From Hyphomicrobiales bacterium (GTDB lineage Bacteria; Pseudomonadota; Alphaproteobacteria; Rhizobiales; Xanthobacteraceae), in assembly GCA_009377755.1 (NCBI GenBank), contig WHTM01000006.1:1-64000 (forward strand): a stretch of DNA of 64,000 bases, given 5' to 3'. The position numbers and the translations under genes are program-made. The notes beneath the pieces were generated by a model. It did no database searches. It saw nothing but the letters and a program-made list of their open reading frames with translations, and was not told the origin of the DNA. This document shows positions 18,602 through 27,392 of this stretch, piece after piece (the stretch's first letter is position 1; every line of letters begins with the position of its first letter).

Positions 18602-18782
18602 TGTCATCCCGGCCGAAGCGGCCGAAGGCCGCGGAGAGCCGGGACCCATGTATCCCTGTCGCTGCGAGGGAATCCGACCACCTGTGGCAATCCGCAATAC
18701 GGGGGTATATGGGTCCCGGCTCTCGTGGAGCCTGTGCTCGGATGGCGCGAAGCGCCGATCCGAGTGCTCGGCCGGGATGACA
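18602..18782. repeat. Intergenic palindrome, family A (GTCATCCCGGCCG type)
   Basis: Outer arms GTCATCCCGGCCGAAGC and CTCGGCCGGGATGAC are inverted, and inner arms AGCCGGGACCCATGTA / TATGGGTCCCGGCT are also inverted. A middle insert contains GATGGCGCGAAGCGCC. It separates the two cupin genes. Confidence 0.9.
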
Positions 18783-18798
18783 ACTGAGGGGTCAGCCC

Positions 18799-19341
18799 CT
18801 ACACCGGCTCCGCGTCGATCAGCACAAACGCAAGATACGCAGGCGCGTCGGTGCGGTTGCTCCAGGCGTGGTTGGTTCCGCGCTGCACCAGCACATCGCC
18901 GGCCTTGAGCAGCACCTCGCCTTCGTCCATCAGCGCCCAGATTTCGCCTGCAAGCACGATGGCGTAGTCGATCGTGCCGGTCTTGTGGAAGCCGGGATGG
19001 CGCGGGCTATTGCGGTCGAAGGCCGCATCATGGCCGGAGCCGTCGTCGCCGGAGGCGCGCTCGCAGTTGAGCGCTGCCACCCGTTCCTTGTCCGGCGGAT
19101 ATTCGATGATGCGGAACACGCTGCCATTCTTCGGCGGCGGCAGCCGCATCTTGCGGTCGATGGCGTCGCCGCTGCCGCGGTTGCTCGCGGGCGTTGATTC
19201 GGTCTCCCACAGCTCCGTAACGATGGCTGAGCCCGGCCCGCGCGTGAACACGTGTTTGGCCGTGTCGTCGATGACGAATACGGATTTGCCTTGGTCATTG
19301 TGCCCGGTGACGACGCGACGGAACGATCTGTTGCCGGGCAT
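18799..19341 (-). CDS. Cupin-domain protein (cupin 2)
   Basis: 180 aa. Closely follows cupin 1: RRVVTGHNDQGKSVFVIDD, then YAIVLAGEIWALMDEGEVLLKAG and DVLVQRGTNHAWSNR. Start at ATG 19341. Divergent from the VOC dioxygenase-like gene, with 90 bases between. Like cupin 1 it probably belongs to the minus-strand molybdenum-hydroxylase unit, but the repeat between the two genes may uncouple transcription. No substrate can be assigned. Confidence 0.8.
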   Translation of the reverse strand: MPGNRSFRRVVTGHNDQGKSVFVIDDTAKHVFTRGPGSAIVTELWETESTPASNRGSGDAIDRKMRLPPPKNGSVFRIIEYPPDKERVAALNCERASGDDGSGHDAAFDRNSPRHPGFHKTGTIDYAIVLAGEIWALMDEGEVLLKAGDVLVQRGTNHAWSNRTDAPAYLAFVLIDAEPV

Positions 19342-19431
19342 GCTCCCCTCGCCTCTCGTATCACCTTGGCGGCTATGCTAACGCACCGGCCTCGGGTGGC
19401 AAATCTCAGCGAACGGCAGGGGGAACGCGGA

Positions 19432-20355
19432 ATGGCGAACTATCTGGTGCGCGCGGTGCGCAGCGTCGAGATTTCGGCGTCGAATCTCGACCGTGCTGCC
19501 GGCTTCTACGGCAACGTCTGGAATCTGCAATTGCAGGCGTCGGAGCCGGACGCGCGCTACCTCCGCGGCACCGGGCGCTATCACCACATTCTCGGCCTGC
19601 ACGCCGGGCCGGCGCCAATGATCATCCGCGTCGTGTTCGATGTCGCCGATCGCGACAAGCTGCAAGCGCTGCACCGTTCGGTCAGCGCCGCCAAGGCCGG
19701 CCCGCTCACCCCGATCGTCGACCTGGCGGGACCCGCGGGCGGCACCGGCTTCGGCTGCAAGGACCCGGAGGGGCGCAATTTCGCCTTCGTCTGCGGCGTG
19801 ATGGACCATCCCGGCGAGAATCCGACCGTCAAGGACCGGCCGATCAAGGTCACCCACGTCAACCTCAACTGCGCCGATCACGATGCCACATCGGCCTACT
19901 TCACCGACGTGCTCCACTTCACCATGGCGGACGATACCGACATGCTGCGCTTCATGCGCTGCGGCAACACCGACCATCATTCCGTGGTGCTCGCCCGGGT
20001 CAAGTCGACCACGCTCAACCACATCGCCTTCGAGATGCCCGACCTTAACTCGGTCATGCGCGGGGCGGGCCGCATGAAGGACAATGGTTACCCGATCGAA
20101 TGGGGGGTCGGCCGGCACGGCGCCGGCAACAACGTGTTCGCCTATTTCGCCGGCCCCGACGAGCTGCCGATCGAATACACGGCGGAGGTCGAGCAGGTCG
20201 ACGAGACCTATGTCGTACGGGGCCCGGACTACTGGCGGTTTCCGCCCGGGCGCTCCGACCAATGGGGCGTCACCGAACCGCGATCGGCGCGGCTGCTGCG
20301 GCTGTGGACCATATTCCGCTTCAGCGAGGACGGGTGGAAGGTGCCGGGCCGCTGA
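19432..20355 (+). CDS. VOC-family protein, extradiol dioxygenase-like
   Basis: 307 aa, two glyoxalase/bleomycin-type modules: residues about 5-115 (VRSVEISASNLDRAAGFYG) and 135-265 (KVTHVNLNCADHDATSAYF). A type I extradiol metal site is suggested by His in THVNLNC, His in LNHIAFE and Glu in IEYTAEVE, the 2-His-1-carboxylate order of BphC-like enzymes. So ring-cleavage activity is plausible but not certain. The ATG at 19432 has GGGGGAACGCGGA in front. Its last 35 bases overlap the end of the convergent PrpD-like gene. Confidence 0.75.
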   Translation: MANYLVRAVRSVEISASNLDRAAGFYGNVWNLQLQASEPDARYLRGTGRYHHILGLHAGPAPMIIRVVFDVADRDKLQALHRSVSAAKAGPLTPIVDLAGPAGGTGFGCKDPEGRNFAFVCGVMDHPGENPTVKDRPIKVTHVNLNCADHDATSAYFTDVLHFTMADDTDMLRFMRCGNTDHHSVVLARVKSTTLNHIAFEMPDLNSVMRGAGRMKDNGYPIEWGVGRHGAGNNVFAYFAGPDELPIEYTAEVEQVDETYVVRGPDYWRFPPGRSDQWGVTEPRSARLLRLWTIFRFSEDGWKVPGR

Positions 20356-21685
20356 GCGCGAAGCAGCCGCGCTCGATCTCGGTCAGCAAATCGGCCGCCG
20401 ACCGATCTCCAGTGATAACGGCCGACGCGGTAGCCAACAGCGCACTGACGCCGCCTTCGCCGAGGATCGGCGCGACAAAGCGTTGGAACTTCGCTCTCAC
20501 TTCGGCCTCACCGAACGGCCGCGCCGGATCGCCCGGAACTGACGTGACACGTCGCTCGTGCACGCCCGATGCCGTGGTGACGATGACACGGGTGGGCCAG
20601 ATGCGCGGGTAGTCGGCGAGCAGCGCGTCATCGGCCTCGACGCTGATCTTAGCCATCAAGGCATGAACCGCGCCGGGCACTGCTTCCGGCGGCGGGCTGA
20701 GCGCGTCGGCAAGATGCGGAGCCAGGACGGCAACCGCCATATTGTATTGCACGCTGGTCAGGTACGACGCGCGGTCGCCCGGCGTGACGCCGTGGCCGAT
20801 CATCTTCAAGTGCGGGGGCACAACCGACGCTTTGATGGCGACGATGCCGTCGGGCGCCACGCCCTCGGCCATGATCTCCTTGAGCGCCTGGGTCGCCGCC
20901 ATGGTCTGCCGCGCTGCGCACCAGGGCTTGAACGAAAGGTCGAGCAGCCCGGGACGCTCGCCGAGCCCGTCCGTCAATGCCGCCGCATTCGGCGTGATGC
21001 CGTAGACTCCGGGAAAGAATCCGCCGTCGAGCAGCGCGAGATCGGCGGTAAATCCCGCCTGCGCCGCGCGTGCTGCCGCAAGGCCATTTGCAGCCGCCTG
21101 CCCAACGGAAATCCAGCGCGCCGTGGTTGCCGCGTTGTGGTGGCCGACGCCAGGCGCGGCGTAGGTGAGTGCCAGCGCCAATGCATTTGCGGTCTGCGCC
21201 GCATCGAGCCCCAGCAGGCGCGACGCCACCGCGGCGATGCCGAACGGCGCGGCGAAATAGGTTGGCCAGATGCCGCGATACAGGACCGTCGGCCCGTCGA
21301 GCACGAGCCCCAGCCGGATCATCGCCTCGTAGCCGGCGACCGTGGCATCGATCAAGATGCCGGCGTCGTGCTGCCTCTGCGCCGCGGCGATCGCCAAGGC
21401 ACCGGGAATCACGATGGCGCCCGGCGTCGTCATCGAGGCGAGATGGATGTCGTCGATCTCGGTCAGCCGCGCGAGCGCGCACAGAGTCATCAGGTCGAGC
21501 GGCAGGTCCTTGGCCGCGCCGGACAGGACGCGATAGCGGATCAGTGCCTGGCCTTCCGCCGTGCGCGTGCCGGCGGCAAGTGCGCCGATGACATCGACCA
21601 CGTGCAGCTCGACAGCTTCGCGCACCGCATCGGACACGCGCGAGCTTTGGGCGATGAAGCTGGCGAACTGCGCGATGGCGGTCAT
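20321..21685 (-). CDS. MmgE/PrpD family protein
   Basis: 454 aa, full length for the family (2-methylcitrate dehydratase, immunodisuccinate epimerase and cis-aconitate decarboxylase relatives). An all-helical N-terminal domain (VELHVVDVIGALAAGTRTAEG) is followed by DDIHLASMTTPGAIVIPGALA, and by FKPWCAARQTMAATQALKEI in the smaller C-terminal domain. Substrate is a di- or tricarboxylic acid by family knowledge. The start is 4 bases from the Pht5-like stop, so the two are co-transcribed. The C-terminus overlaps the VOC gene tail to tail. Confidence 0.85.
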   Translation of the reverse strand: MTAIAQFASFIAQSSRVSDAVREAVELHVVDVIGALAAGTRTAEGQALIRYRVLSGAAKDLPLDLMTLCALARLTEIDDIHLASMTTPGAIVIPGALAIAAAQRQHDAGILIDATVAGYEAMIRLGLVLDGPTVLYRGIWPTYFAAPFGIAAVASRLLGLDAAQTANALALALTYAAPGVGHHNAATTARWISVGQAAANGLAAARAAQAGFTADLALLDGGFFPGVYGITPNAAALTDGLGERPGLLDLSFKPWCAARQTMAATQALKEIMAEGVAPDGIVAIKASVVPPHLKMIGHGVTPGDRASYLTSVQYNMAVAVLAPHLADALSPPPEAVPGAVHALMAKISVEADDALLADYPRIWPTRVIVTTASGVHERRVTSVPGDPARPFGEAEVRAKFQRFVAPILGEGGVSALLATASAVITGDRSAADLLTEIERGCFALSGPAPSTRPR

Positions 21686-21689
21686 GCGG

Positions 21690-22673
21690 TCATATTCCCT
21701 CGTCGCCGCCGGCGTCGCCGAGATCGGTCGGCTCGAACAGTTCGTCGAGCGTGAAGTCGCGCGAGATCAGCCCCTGCATGCGGACGTAGCGCAGGATCGT
21801 CTGCAAGTTCTTGCGGTTCGTCTCGCCAAGCCCGTAGGCCCATGGATCCGGGCCGAGGATGTCTTCCTGCTCCTCCACCGCGGTGCGCACCCAGGCGAGC
21901 GGCACCACCCGCGGGTTCGCAACACGCCGGTAGGCCATGGCCTTCGCCTTGTCGAACGCCTTCACCAGATTCGTCGGCACCCAGGGATATCTCTCGACGA
22001 TCTCCCGCTTGATCGCAGTCACGTGCATGATCGGAAAAATGCCGGTCTCGCGGTAATAGGCGATCTCCACGTCCTTGTAGTTCGGGAATAGCCGCACGAT
22101 CCGCTTGTCGCCCTGCAGAAAGCGCTTCGGAATGTCCGGCGACAGCATTGCCGGGAGTTCGCCCTCCGACAGCATGACGTCGAGCCGCTTTCCTTCGGGA
22201 ATCATGTCGATCCGCAGGTCGTCTGGCTTCCTGAACTGCACATCCTCTTCGCGCTCGACCACCCAGGTGATCGCCTTGTGCGGAACGCCGTAGTGTTCCT
22301 CCAGAATGCCGCGCATCCACAGGTTGGATGCCGGCTGGAAATTGGTGCCGCCGACGCGCTTGCCGATCAGGTCCTTCGGCTCGCGGATGCCGGCATTGGC
22401 GTTGACGAAGATGAAGCCGTGGCGGAAGCGTCGATGCAGGAACACCGGCAGCGCGGACAGCGGCTCGCCCTGATCGCGCGCCATGAAATAGGCGCCGACG
22501 TTGACCTCGCACAGATCGAATTCGGCGCGGCGCGCCATGCGCCAGTGCCGCTCGCGCGAACCGATGCTGGTAAGCATCACCAATTCGATGCCGTCGACGT
22601 CGACCAGTCCTTCCTTGATCGGCTTCACGATCTCGTAGTCGCCGGCCGCAAAGGTCAGTCTCAGTTTCGCCAT
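21690..22673 (-). CDS. Pht5-like / ABC-binding-protein-fold protein
   Basis: 327 aa without signal peptide (MAKLRLTFAAGDYEIVKPI), resembling the 4,5-dihydroxyphthalate decarboxylase family. It keeps RLFPNYKDVEIAYYRETG followed by IFPIMH, as in the copies at 8544 and 62980, but lacks their VQAG-NEAGR and ARPPDCF stretches, so it is the most divergent of the three. It lies between ABC permease genes and PrpD-like gene on the minus strand. It could be an enzyme acting on the imported compound or a cytoplasmic binding protein. Confidence 0.65.
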   Translation of the reverse strand: MAKLRLTFAAGDYEIVKPIKEGLVDVDGIELVMLTSIGSRERHWRMARRAEFDLCEVNVGAYFMARDQGEPLSALPVFLHRRFRHGFIFVNANAGIREPKDLIGKRVGGTNFQPASNLWMRGILEEHYGVPHKAITWVVEREEDVQFRKPDDLRIDMIPEGKRLDVMLSEGELPAMLSPDIPKRFLQGDKRIVRLFPNYKDVEIAYYRETGIFPIMHVTAIKREIVERYPWVPTNLVKAFDKAKAMAYRRVANPRVVPLAWVRTAVEEQEDILGPDPWAYGLGETNRKNLQTILRYVRMQGLISRDFTLDELFEPTDLGDAGGDEGI

Positions 22674-22687
22674 CGCGCCCTCATGCT

Positions 22688-22741
22688 ATGAGTGCGCATG
22701 ATCTTAACGCAAAACCGGTTCCCATTTTTGCGGATCATGCG
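22688..22741. repeat. Short palindrome, family C (GCATGATC...GATCATGC)
   Basis: GCATGATC and GGATCATGC bracket AAAACCGGTTCCCATTTTTG. The same unit occurs at 31668 and 41812 and is widespread in Hyphomicrobiales. It lies between the permease and Pht5-like genes. Confidence 0.85.
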
Positions 22742-23518
22742 CTAGTCGCGCCAGCGCGCGAAATGATTCTCGGCGCGGCGGACCAGTTCGTTGAGGATGA
22801 TCGCCATCGCCGCCAACGTCGCGATCAGGCCGAGCAGGTTGTCCGGCTCGAAATTTTGCGTGAACAGCGTGGTGAAATAACCGATGCCGGCGGTCGAGAC
22901 GTACAGTTCCGCCAGCAGCACGCCGAGCAGCACGCCGGTCATGCCGAGCCGCATGCCGGTGAAGAAGCTCGGGATCATGTGCGGGAAGATCACATAGCGG
23001 AACGCCTGCCACCGGTTGGCGCCCATCGACTTGGCGCTGGTCAGCAGAATGGGCTTGAGGTTCTGCACACCGGCGACGATGGTGACGATGATCGGGAAGA
23101 TGCCGTGGCTGACGCCGAAGGCGATCTTGGAGGCCGGGCCGATGCCGAAGAACAGAATGAACAGCGGCAGGATCGTGACCTGCGGCGTGCCGTAGAGCAG
23201 CAGGACGATCGGCATGAAGCTGCGGCGCGAGAACGGCTGCAGCCCGACCGCCAGGCCCACCGCCAGGCCGATCGCAACCGACATGGCGAAAGCAACCGCC
23301 AGCTCCCAGAACGTGATGCGCAGCGCACCCGGAACGCCGCTGATTTCGAACATCTGGGGCAACGATACCAGCACGCTCGACGGCGGGCTCATGAACAGGG
23401 GGTCGATGAACCAGCGCGCCGCGATCTCCCAGATCACGAACAGCACAATCACGACGCCGAGCCGCGCCACGCCGGGGTGGCGCAACATGTACCGCTTGAT
23501 CGCGGGCCAGCGCCGCAT
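22742..23518 (-). CDS. ABC transporter permease (NitT/TauT, SsuC-like)
   Basis: 258 aa, about six membrane segments. The binding-protein-dependent transport EAA-type loop is SAKSMGANRWQAFRYVIFPHMIPSF in the C-terminal third, matching SsuC/TauC permeases. The ATG at 23518 overlaps the stop of the preceding permease (TGATG), so it is translationally coupled. Part of a minus-strand set: two binding proteins, ATPase and two permeases. The two different permease genes imply a heterodimeric channel. Confidence 0.9.
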   Translation of the reverse strand: MRRWPAIKRYMLRHPGVARLGVVIVLFVIWEIAARWFIDPLFMSPPSSVLVSLPQMFEISGVPGALRITFWELAVAFAMSVAIGLAVGLAVGLQPFSRRSFMPIVLLLYGTPQVTILPLFILFFGIGPASKIAFGVSHGIFPIIVTIVAGVQNLKPILLTSAKSMGANRWQAFRYVIFPHMIPSFFTGMRLGMTGVLLGVLLAELYVSTAGIGYFTTLFTQNFEPDNLLGLIATLAAMAIILNELVRRAENHFARWRD

Positions 23519-24288
23519 CAGCGCCTCCTCCCGCCGGCCTCGAGCGAAGAGACAACGGTATTGAGGATCGCCGCAATCGCGACGACGAAAGCGATGTAGG
23601 CGAACATCCGCGCCATATCCATGCCTTCGGCAAGATGCACGATGCGATGGCCGAGGCCGGCGAGCGAGGCGATGGTCTCGCTGCCGATGATCGAGAGCAG
23701 CGCAACCGTGAAGCCCATGCGCATGCCGGTCAGGATCACAGGCAGCGCCGCCGGCAGCAGCACATAGCGAAAGAGTTGATACTCGGACGCTCCCATCGAG
23801 CGCGCCGAGACGATGTAGGTTCGCTCGACATAGCCGAATCCGGCAATGGTGCTCAGCACGATGGGAAAGAAGCTGATGGTGGTGCCGAGCGCGACCTTCG
23901 ACATGGGGCCGAGGCCGAACATCAGCACGTAGAGCGGCAGGAACAGGATGATCGGAATCGCATAGATGCCGGCGAACAGCGGCTCGAACACCCGGATCAG
24001 GTACTGCGAACGGCTGATCAGATAGCCGAGCGTGACGCCGGTGGTGCATGAAACGGCAAATGCGGTGGCGAGCTCGCCCAGCGTGACCTTGAGATCGTCG
24101 ATGTACTCGCCGGTCTTGATGATATCGACGAATTGCCAGAACACCTGCACCGGCTCCGGCAGCAGCAGATGGCTGACCCCCCAGTAGTTCGTCGCAACGT
24201 ACCACAGCAGCAAAAGGCCGACGAGGAACGCCACTTGCACGGCGCGGCTGCCGGCCGATGCGGCGTCACGCTTGCCATTGCCGAGCAT
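23518..24288 (-). CDS. ABC transporter permease (NitT/TauT, SsuC-like)
   Basis: 256 aa inner-membrane protein with the EAA loop SARSMGASEYQLFRYVLLPAALP and six hydrophobic segments. ATG 24288 overlaps the TGA of the ATPase gene, and its own TGA overlaps the start of the next permease, so the three are a tightly coupled series. A GTG three bases upstream is an alternative start. Confidence 0.9.
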   Translation of the reverse strand: MLGNGKRDAASAGSRAVQVAFLVGLLLLWYVATNYWGVSHLLLPEPVQVFWQFVDIIKTGEYIDDLKVTLGELATAFAVSCTTGVTLGYLISRSQYLIRVFEPLFAGIYAIPIILFLPLYVLMFGLGPMSKVALGTTISFFPIVLSTIAGFGYVERTYIVSARSMGASEYQLFRYVLLPAALPVILTGMRMGFTVALLSIIGSETIASLAGLGHRIVHLAEGMDMARMFAYIAFVVAIAAILNTVVSSLEAGGRRR

Positions 24289-25136
24289 CACGCGGAGTCC
24301 CCGGCGACACTCCCGCGGTGGCCGGCGCCGCCGCGCATCGCGGACTCCGACATGGCCTTGCGGATCTCATCATGCAGCAGGCTGTAGAGCTGGTTGCGCA
24401 ATGCCGTGAATTTCGCGGACGTAACAAATTCCGGATTGCGCGGATGCGGCTCGTCGACCGAGATGACCTGCTTGATGGTTCCGGGACGCGCCGAGAAGAC
24501 CGCCACGCGGTCGGCGAGGAATACCGCTTCGCCGAGACTGTGCGTGACAAAGACGATGGCCTTGTCGGTGCGCGACAGCAGCACCGACAGGTCCTCGCCG
24601 AGGATCATCCGGGTCTGCTCGTCGAGCGCGCCGAACGGCTCGTCCATCAGCAGAATGCCGGTCTCCAGGCTCAAGGCCCGCGCCAAGGCGGCCCGCTGGC
24701 GCATGCCACCGGAGAGCTGTGCCGGGTAGTGATCGGAGAATTCCGCGAGCCCGACCGCTTCCAGCGAGCGGCGCGCGCGATCGTCACGCTCGGCCTTCGG
24801 CACGCCCTGGAACAGCATGCCGAGCATGACGTTCTCGAACACGGTGTTCCAGGGAAACAGCGCGTTTTCCTGGAATACGTAGGCGATGTCGGCGGGCATC
24901 GGGCCGCGCACCGGCTTGCCGGCCACCTCCACCGTTCCGGTGGTCGGCTCGAGCAACCCGCCGACGACGTTGAGCAGCGTGCTCTTGCCGCAACCGCTCG
25001 GACCGATCAGGCACAGCAACTCGCCGCGGGCGACATCGATCGAGGTGTCGAGCAGCGCCCGCACATGGCGGGCGTCGTCCTCCTCTCCGAAGTGATGCGA
25101 GACGTCCCGCACTCGGATCGCGACTTCACCGGTCAT
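24288..25136 (-). CDS. ABC transporter ATP-binding protein (NitT/TauT, SsuB-like)
   Basis: 282 aa. Walker A GPSGCGKST, Q-loop VFQE, signature LSGGMRQRAALARAL, Walker B LLMDEPFGALD and switch VTHSLGEA are all intact. The last 40 residues extend past the usual core (RKAMSESAMRGG). It energises uptake through the two downstream permeases. It begins 24 bases after the stop of the frameshifted binding protein. Confidence 0.93.
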   Translation of the reverse strand: MTGEVAIRVRDVSHHFGEEDDARHVRALLDTSIDVARGELLCLIGPSGCGKSTLLNVVGGLLEPTTGTVEVAGKPVRGPMPADIAYVFQENALFPWNTVFENVMLGMLFQGVPKAERDDRARRSLEAVGLAEFSDHYPAQLSGGMRQRAALARALSLETGILLMDEPFGALDEQTRMILGEDLSVLLSRTDKAIVFVTHSLGEAVFLADRVAVFSARPGTIKQVISVDEPHPRNPEFVTSAKFTALRNQLYSLLHDEIRKAMSESAMRGGAGHRGSVAGDSA

Positions 25137-25160
25137 TGGCCCGCCACAGTGCTTGCGTGA

Positions 25161-26112
25161 CTATTTCGGCAGATAGGCTTCCGTGTAGAGCTTCGACATG
25201 TCGGGCTCCTCGGGAAGCAGTTTCAGGGCGACGTAGGACTTGCGCAACGTCTCCAGTGCCTTCGGGTCGAACCTGCCGGTGTCGGAAAACATCGGCATGA
25301 TCTCGTCGTAGGTGCGGCTTGAGATGTCCTCGTCCTTGTGCATCACGCCCATGGCGATCTTCACGGTCTCGGCCTTGTTCTTGCGCATGAAGGCGATGGT
25401 CTCGAACCAGCCCTTGAGGAACGCGCGAACCGCCTCGGGCTTGGTGGCGATGGCCTTGTTGGTGGCAAAGATAATGTGAATGTGGAAGTCCTTGATCTCG
25501 GTGAAGCGGACCAGGATGCGCCCCTCGCCGCGCTTCTCCAGCGCGAAAGCGTTGCTGACATCCATGATCACGCCGTCGATGTCGCCGCGCTTGAGCGCCG
25601 CGATTTGCCCCGGCATCGCGCCCATGGGGGCGATGTTGATCCCGTTCGGACCCCAGCCCTGGCGCGCCGACGTCTGGCTCACCAGCCAGTAGGTCAACGA
25701 ACCGGCGGTCGAGACGCTGACCTTCTTGCCCTTGAAGGTCGGCCGCCGTCTTCGGCCCGTCCGGACGCACCACAATGGCGAGCAGCAGCGGCGGTCCGGC
25801 CATCCCCGCAACCGCCTTGATCGGCGAGCCCTTGACGATGAACGCCATGGCCGGACCGGAGCCGAGCAGGATGTCGATACTGTCGGCGGCCGCCGCCTGT
25901 TGCATCTTGGCATCGCCGGCGAAAGCGATGGATTGCACGTCGAGGCCATGCTTGGCGAAGATGCCCGTCCGGATGCCGATGTCGACCGGCACGAACGAGA
26001 ACGCCTCCGGCACCGCCTTGCCGACGCGCAGCGTCTCGGCGGCGCCAGCGGGGGAGGACATCGCCGCGAGCAAGGCGCCGCAGGTCAGGGCACGGGTAAA
26101 GGTGTTCAGCAT
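25161..26112 (-). pseudogene. NitT/TauT-type substrate-binding protein, frameshifted copy
   Basis: About 316 aa when joined. Signal peptide MLNTFTRALTCGALLAAMSS..GAAE, then LRVGKAVPEAFSFVPVDIG in one frame up to KTAADL. From KGKKVSVSTAGSLTYWL to the end (DMSKLYTEAYLPK) it reads in another. One surplus base near 25735 (GAAGG on the plus strand where GAGG would keep phase) breaks it. The gene next upstream, 26315-27271, is an intact paralogue with the same ending, DMSKLYTEAFLPKK. Either a recent inactivation after duplication or a sequence error. Confidence 0.85.
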
Positions 26113-26156
26113 TAATATTCTCCCATCGTGATCGCTTATCCTTCCCGACCCATGCG

Positions 26157-26299
26157 GTTGTCATCCTGGCCGAAGCGGCCGAAGGCCGCGAAGAGCCGGG
26201 ACCCATGTGTTCCGGTGCTGGCATTTCGTACCGTGCCTGACACGCGACGCAGGGGTACGTGGGTCCCGGCTCTCGCTTCCGCTCGGCCGGGATGACAAC
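26157..26299. repeat. Intergenic palindrome, family A
   Basis: Arms GTTGTCATCCTGGCCGAAGC and CTCGGCCGGGATGACAAC face each other around AGCCGGGACCCATGTG / CGTGGGTCCCGGCT. Lies between the tandem binding-protein genes. Confidence 0.9.
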
Positions 26300-26314
26300 C
26301 GCGGACGTTTCGCA

Positions 26315-27271
26315 TCATTTCTTCGGCAGGAACGCCTCCGTGTAGAGCTTGCTCATGTCCGGCTCCTGCGGCAGCGTCTTGAGCGCGACGTAGGACCGGG
26401 CCAGCGCGGCAAGCGCCTTTGGCTTGAAATGGCCGTCCTCGTTGAACATCGGCATCACCGCATCGTAGATCGTTGATGTGGTTGCGTCGTCCGTACGCAT
26501 CACCTGCTTGGCGATCTCGACCGTCTTGGCCTTGTTGCTACGCATGGACGTGATGGTCTCGAACCAACCGGCGAGGAACCCGCGCACGGCCTGCGGCTTC
26601 TCGGCGATGGCCTTGTTGGTGGCGAAGATCACGTGGATGTGGAAGTCCTTAACCAGATCGCCGAACGTCAGCAGCACCTTGCCTTCGCCGGTCTGCACGT
26701 ATTTGGTCGCGACCGCGATATTGACGATGGCGGCGTCGATCGACTTGGTCTTCAGCGCCGCGACCCGGTTGGCGTCGCTGCCGAGGCCGACGCGCGCGAT
26801 ACCCTCGACACCCCATCCGTGCTGATTTGAGATTTCGGTGATGATCCAGTTGGTCACTGATCCGACCCCCGACACGCCGACCTTGCGTCCCTTGAGATCG
26901 CTCGCGGTCTTTACCGAGCCGTCGTTGCGGACCACCAGCGCGAAGATTAGCGGCTGATCCGCCATGGCCGCGACGCCCTTGACCGGTGCCCCCTTCACGA
27001 TGAAGGCCATGCCGGGTCCGGAGCCGAGCCCGATATCGATGCCATCGGCCGCCATCGCCTGCTGCAGCTTGGCATCGCCGCCGAAGGCGCTGATGGTCAG
27101 GTCGAGACCGTGCTTCTTGAAGATTCCGGTGTGCTGCCCGATGTCGGCCGGCACGAACGAAAAGGCTTCCGCTCCGGCCTTGCCGACGCGCAGCGTATCA
27201 GCGGCAGCGGGCAGCGGTATCGCCGCAAGCAAGGCGCTGCAGGTCAGCGTACGGGCAATGGCTTTCAACAT
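26315..27271 (-). CDS. ABC transporter substrate-binding protein, NitT/TauT type
   Basis: 318 aa. The signal peptide (about 24 residues, cut after PAAA) is followed by DTLRVGKAGAEAFSFVPADIG, GSGPGMAFIVKGAPV, DLKGRKVGVSG and DFHIHVIFATNKAIAEKP. The last is shared almost word for word with the frameshifted copy at 25161. It heads the minus-strand ABC operon and is probably the working receptor of that transporter if the second copy is dead. Ligand unknown. Confidence 0.88.
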   Translation of the reverse strand: MLKAIARTLTCSALLAAIPLPAAADTLRVGKAGAEAFSFVPADIGQHTGIFKKHGLDLTISAFGGDAKLQQAMAADGIDIGLGSGPGMAFIVKGAPVKGVAAMADQPLIFALVVRNDGSVKTASDLKGRKVGVSGVGSVTNWIITEISNQHGWGVEGIARVGLGSDANRVAALKTKSIDAAIVNIAVATKYVQTGEGKVLLTFGDLVKDFHIHVIFATNKAIAEKPQAVRGFLAGWFETITSMRSNKAKTVEIAKQVMRTDDATTSTIYDAVMPMFNEDGHFKPKALAALARSYVALKTLPQEPDMSKLYTEAFLPKK

Positions 27272-27392
27272 TGTTGTTCTCCAATCGGGCGGTGCGCTCC
27301 CTCTCCCCTTCCGAACTCGGGTACCCTAGTTCGGCTCGTTTAACTGGCCGAAGCCGGAAACATCCGACTTCGGCCAGGGAGAGGGAGAAGAA

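Noticed and set aside
22742-24205. 487-codon frame giving an extended ABC permease
   Set aside because: The extra N-terminal half is an out-of-frame reading of the neighbouring permease; the real gene starts at 23518 with a TGATG overlap.
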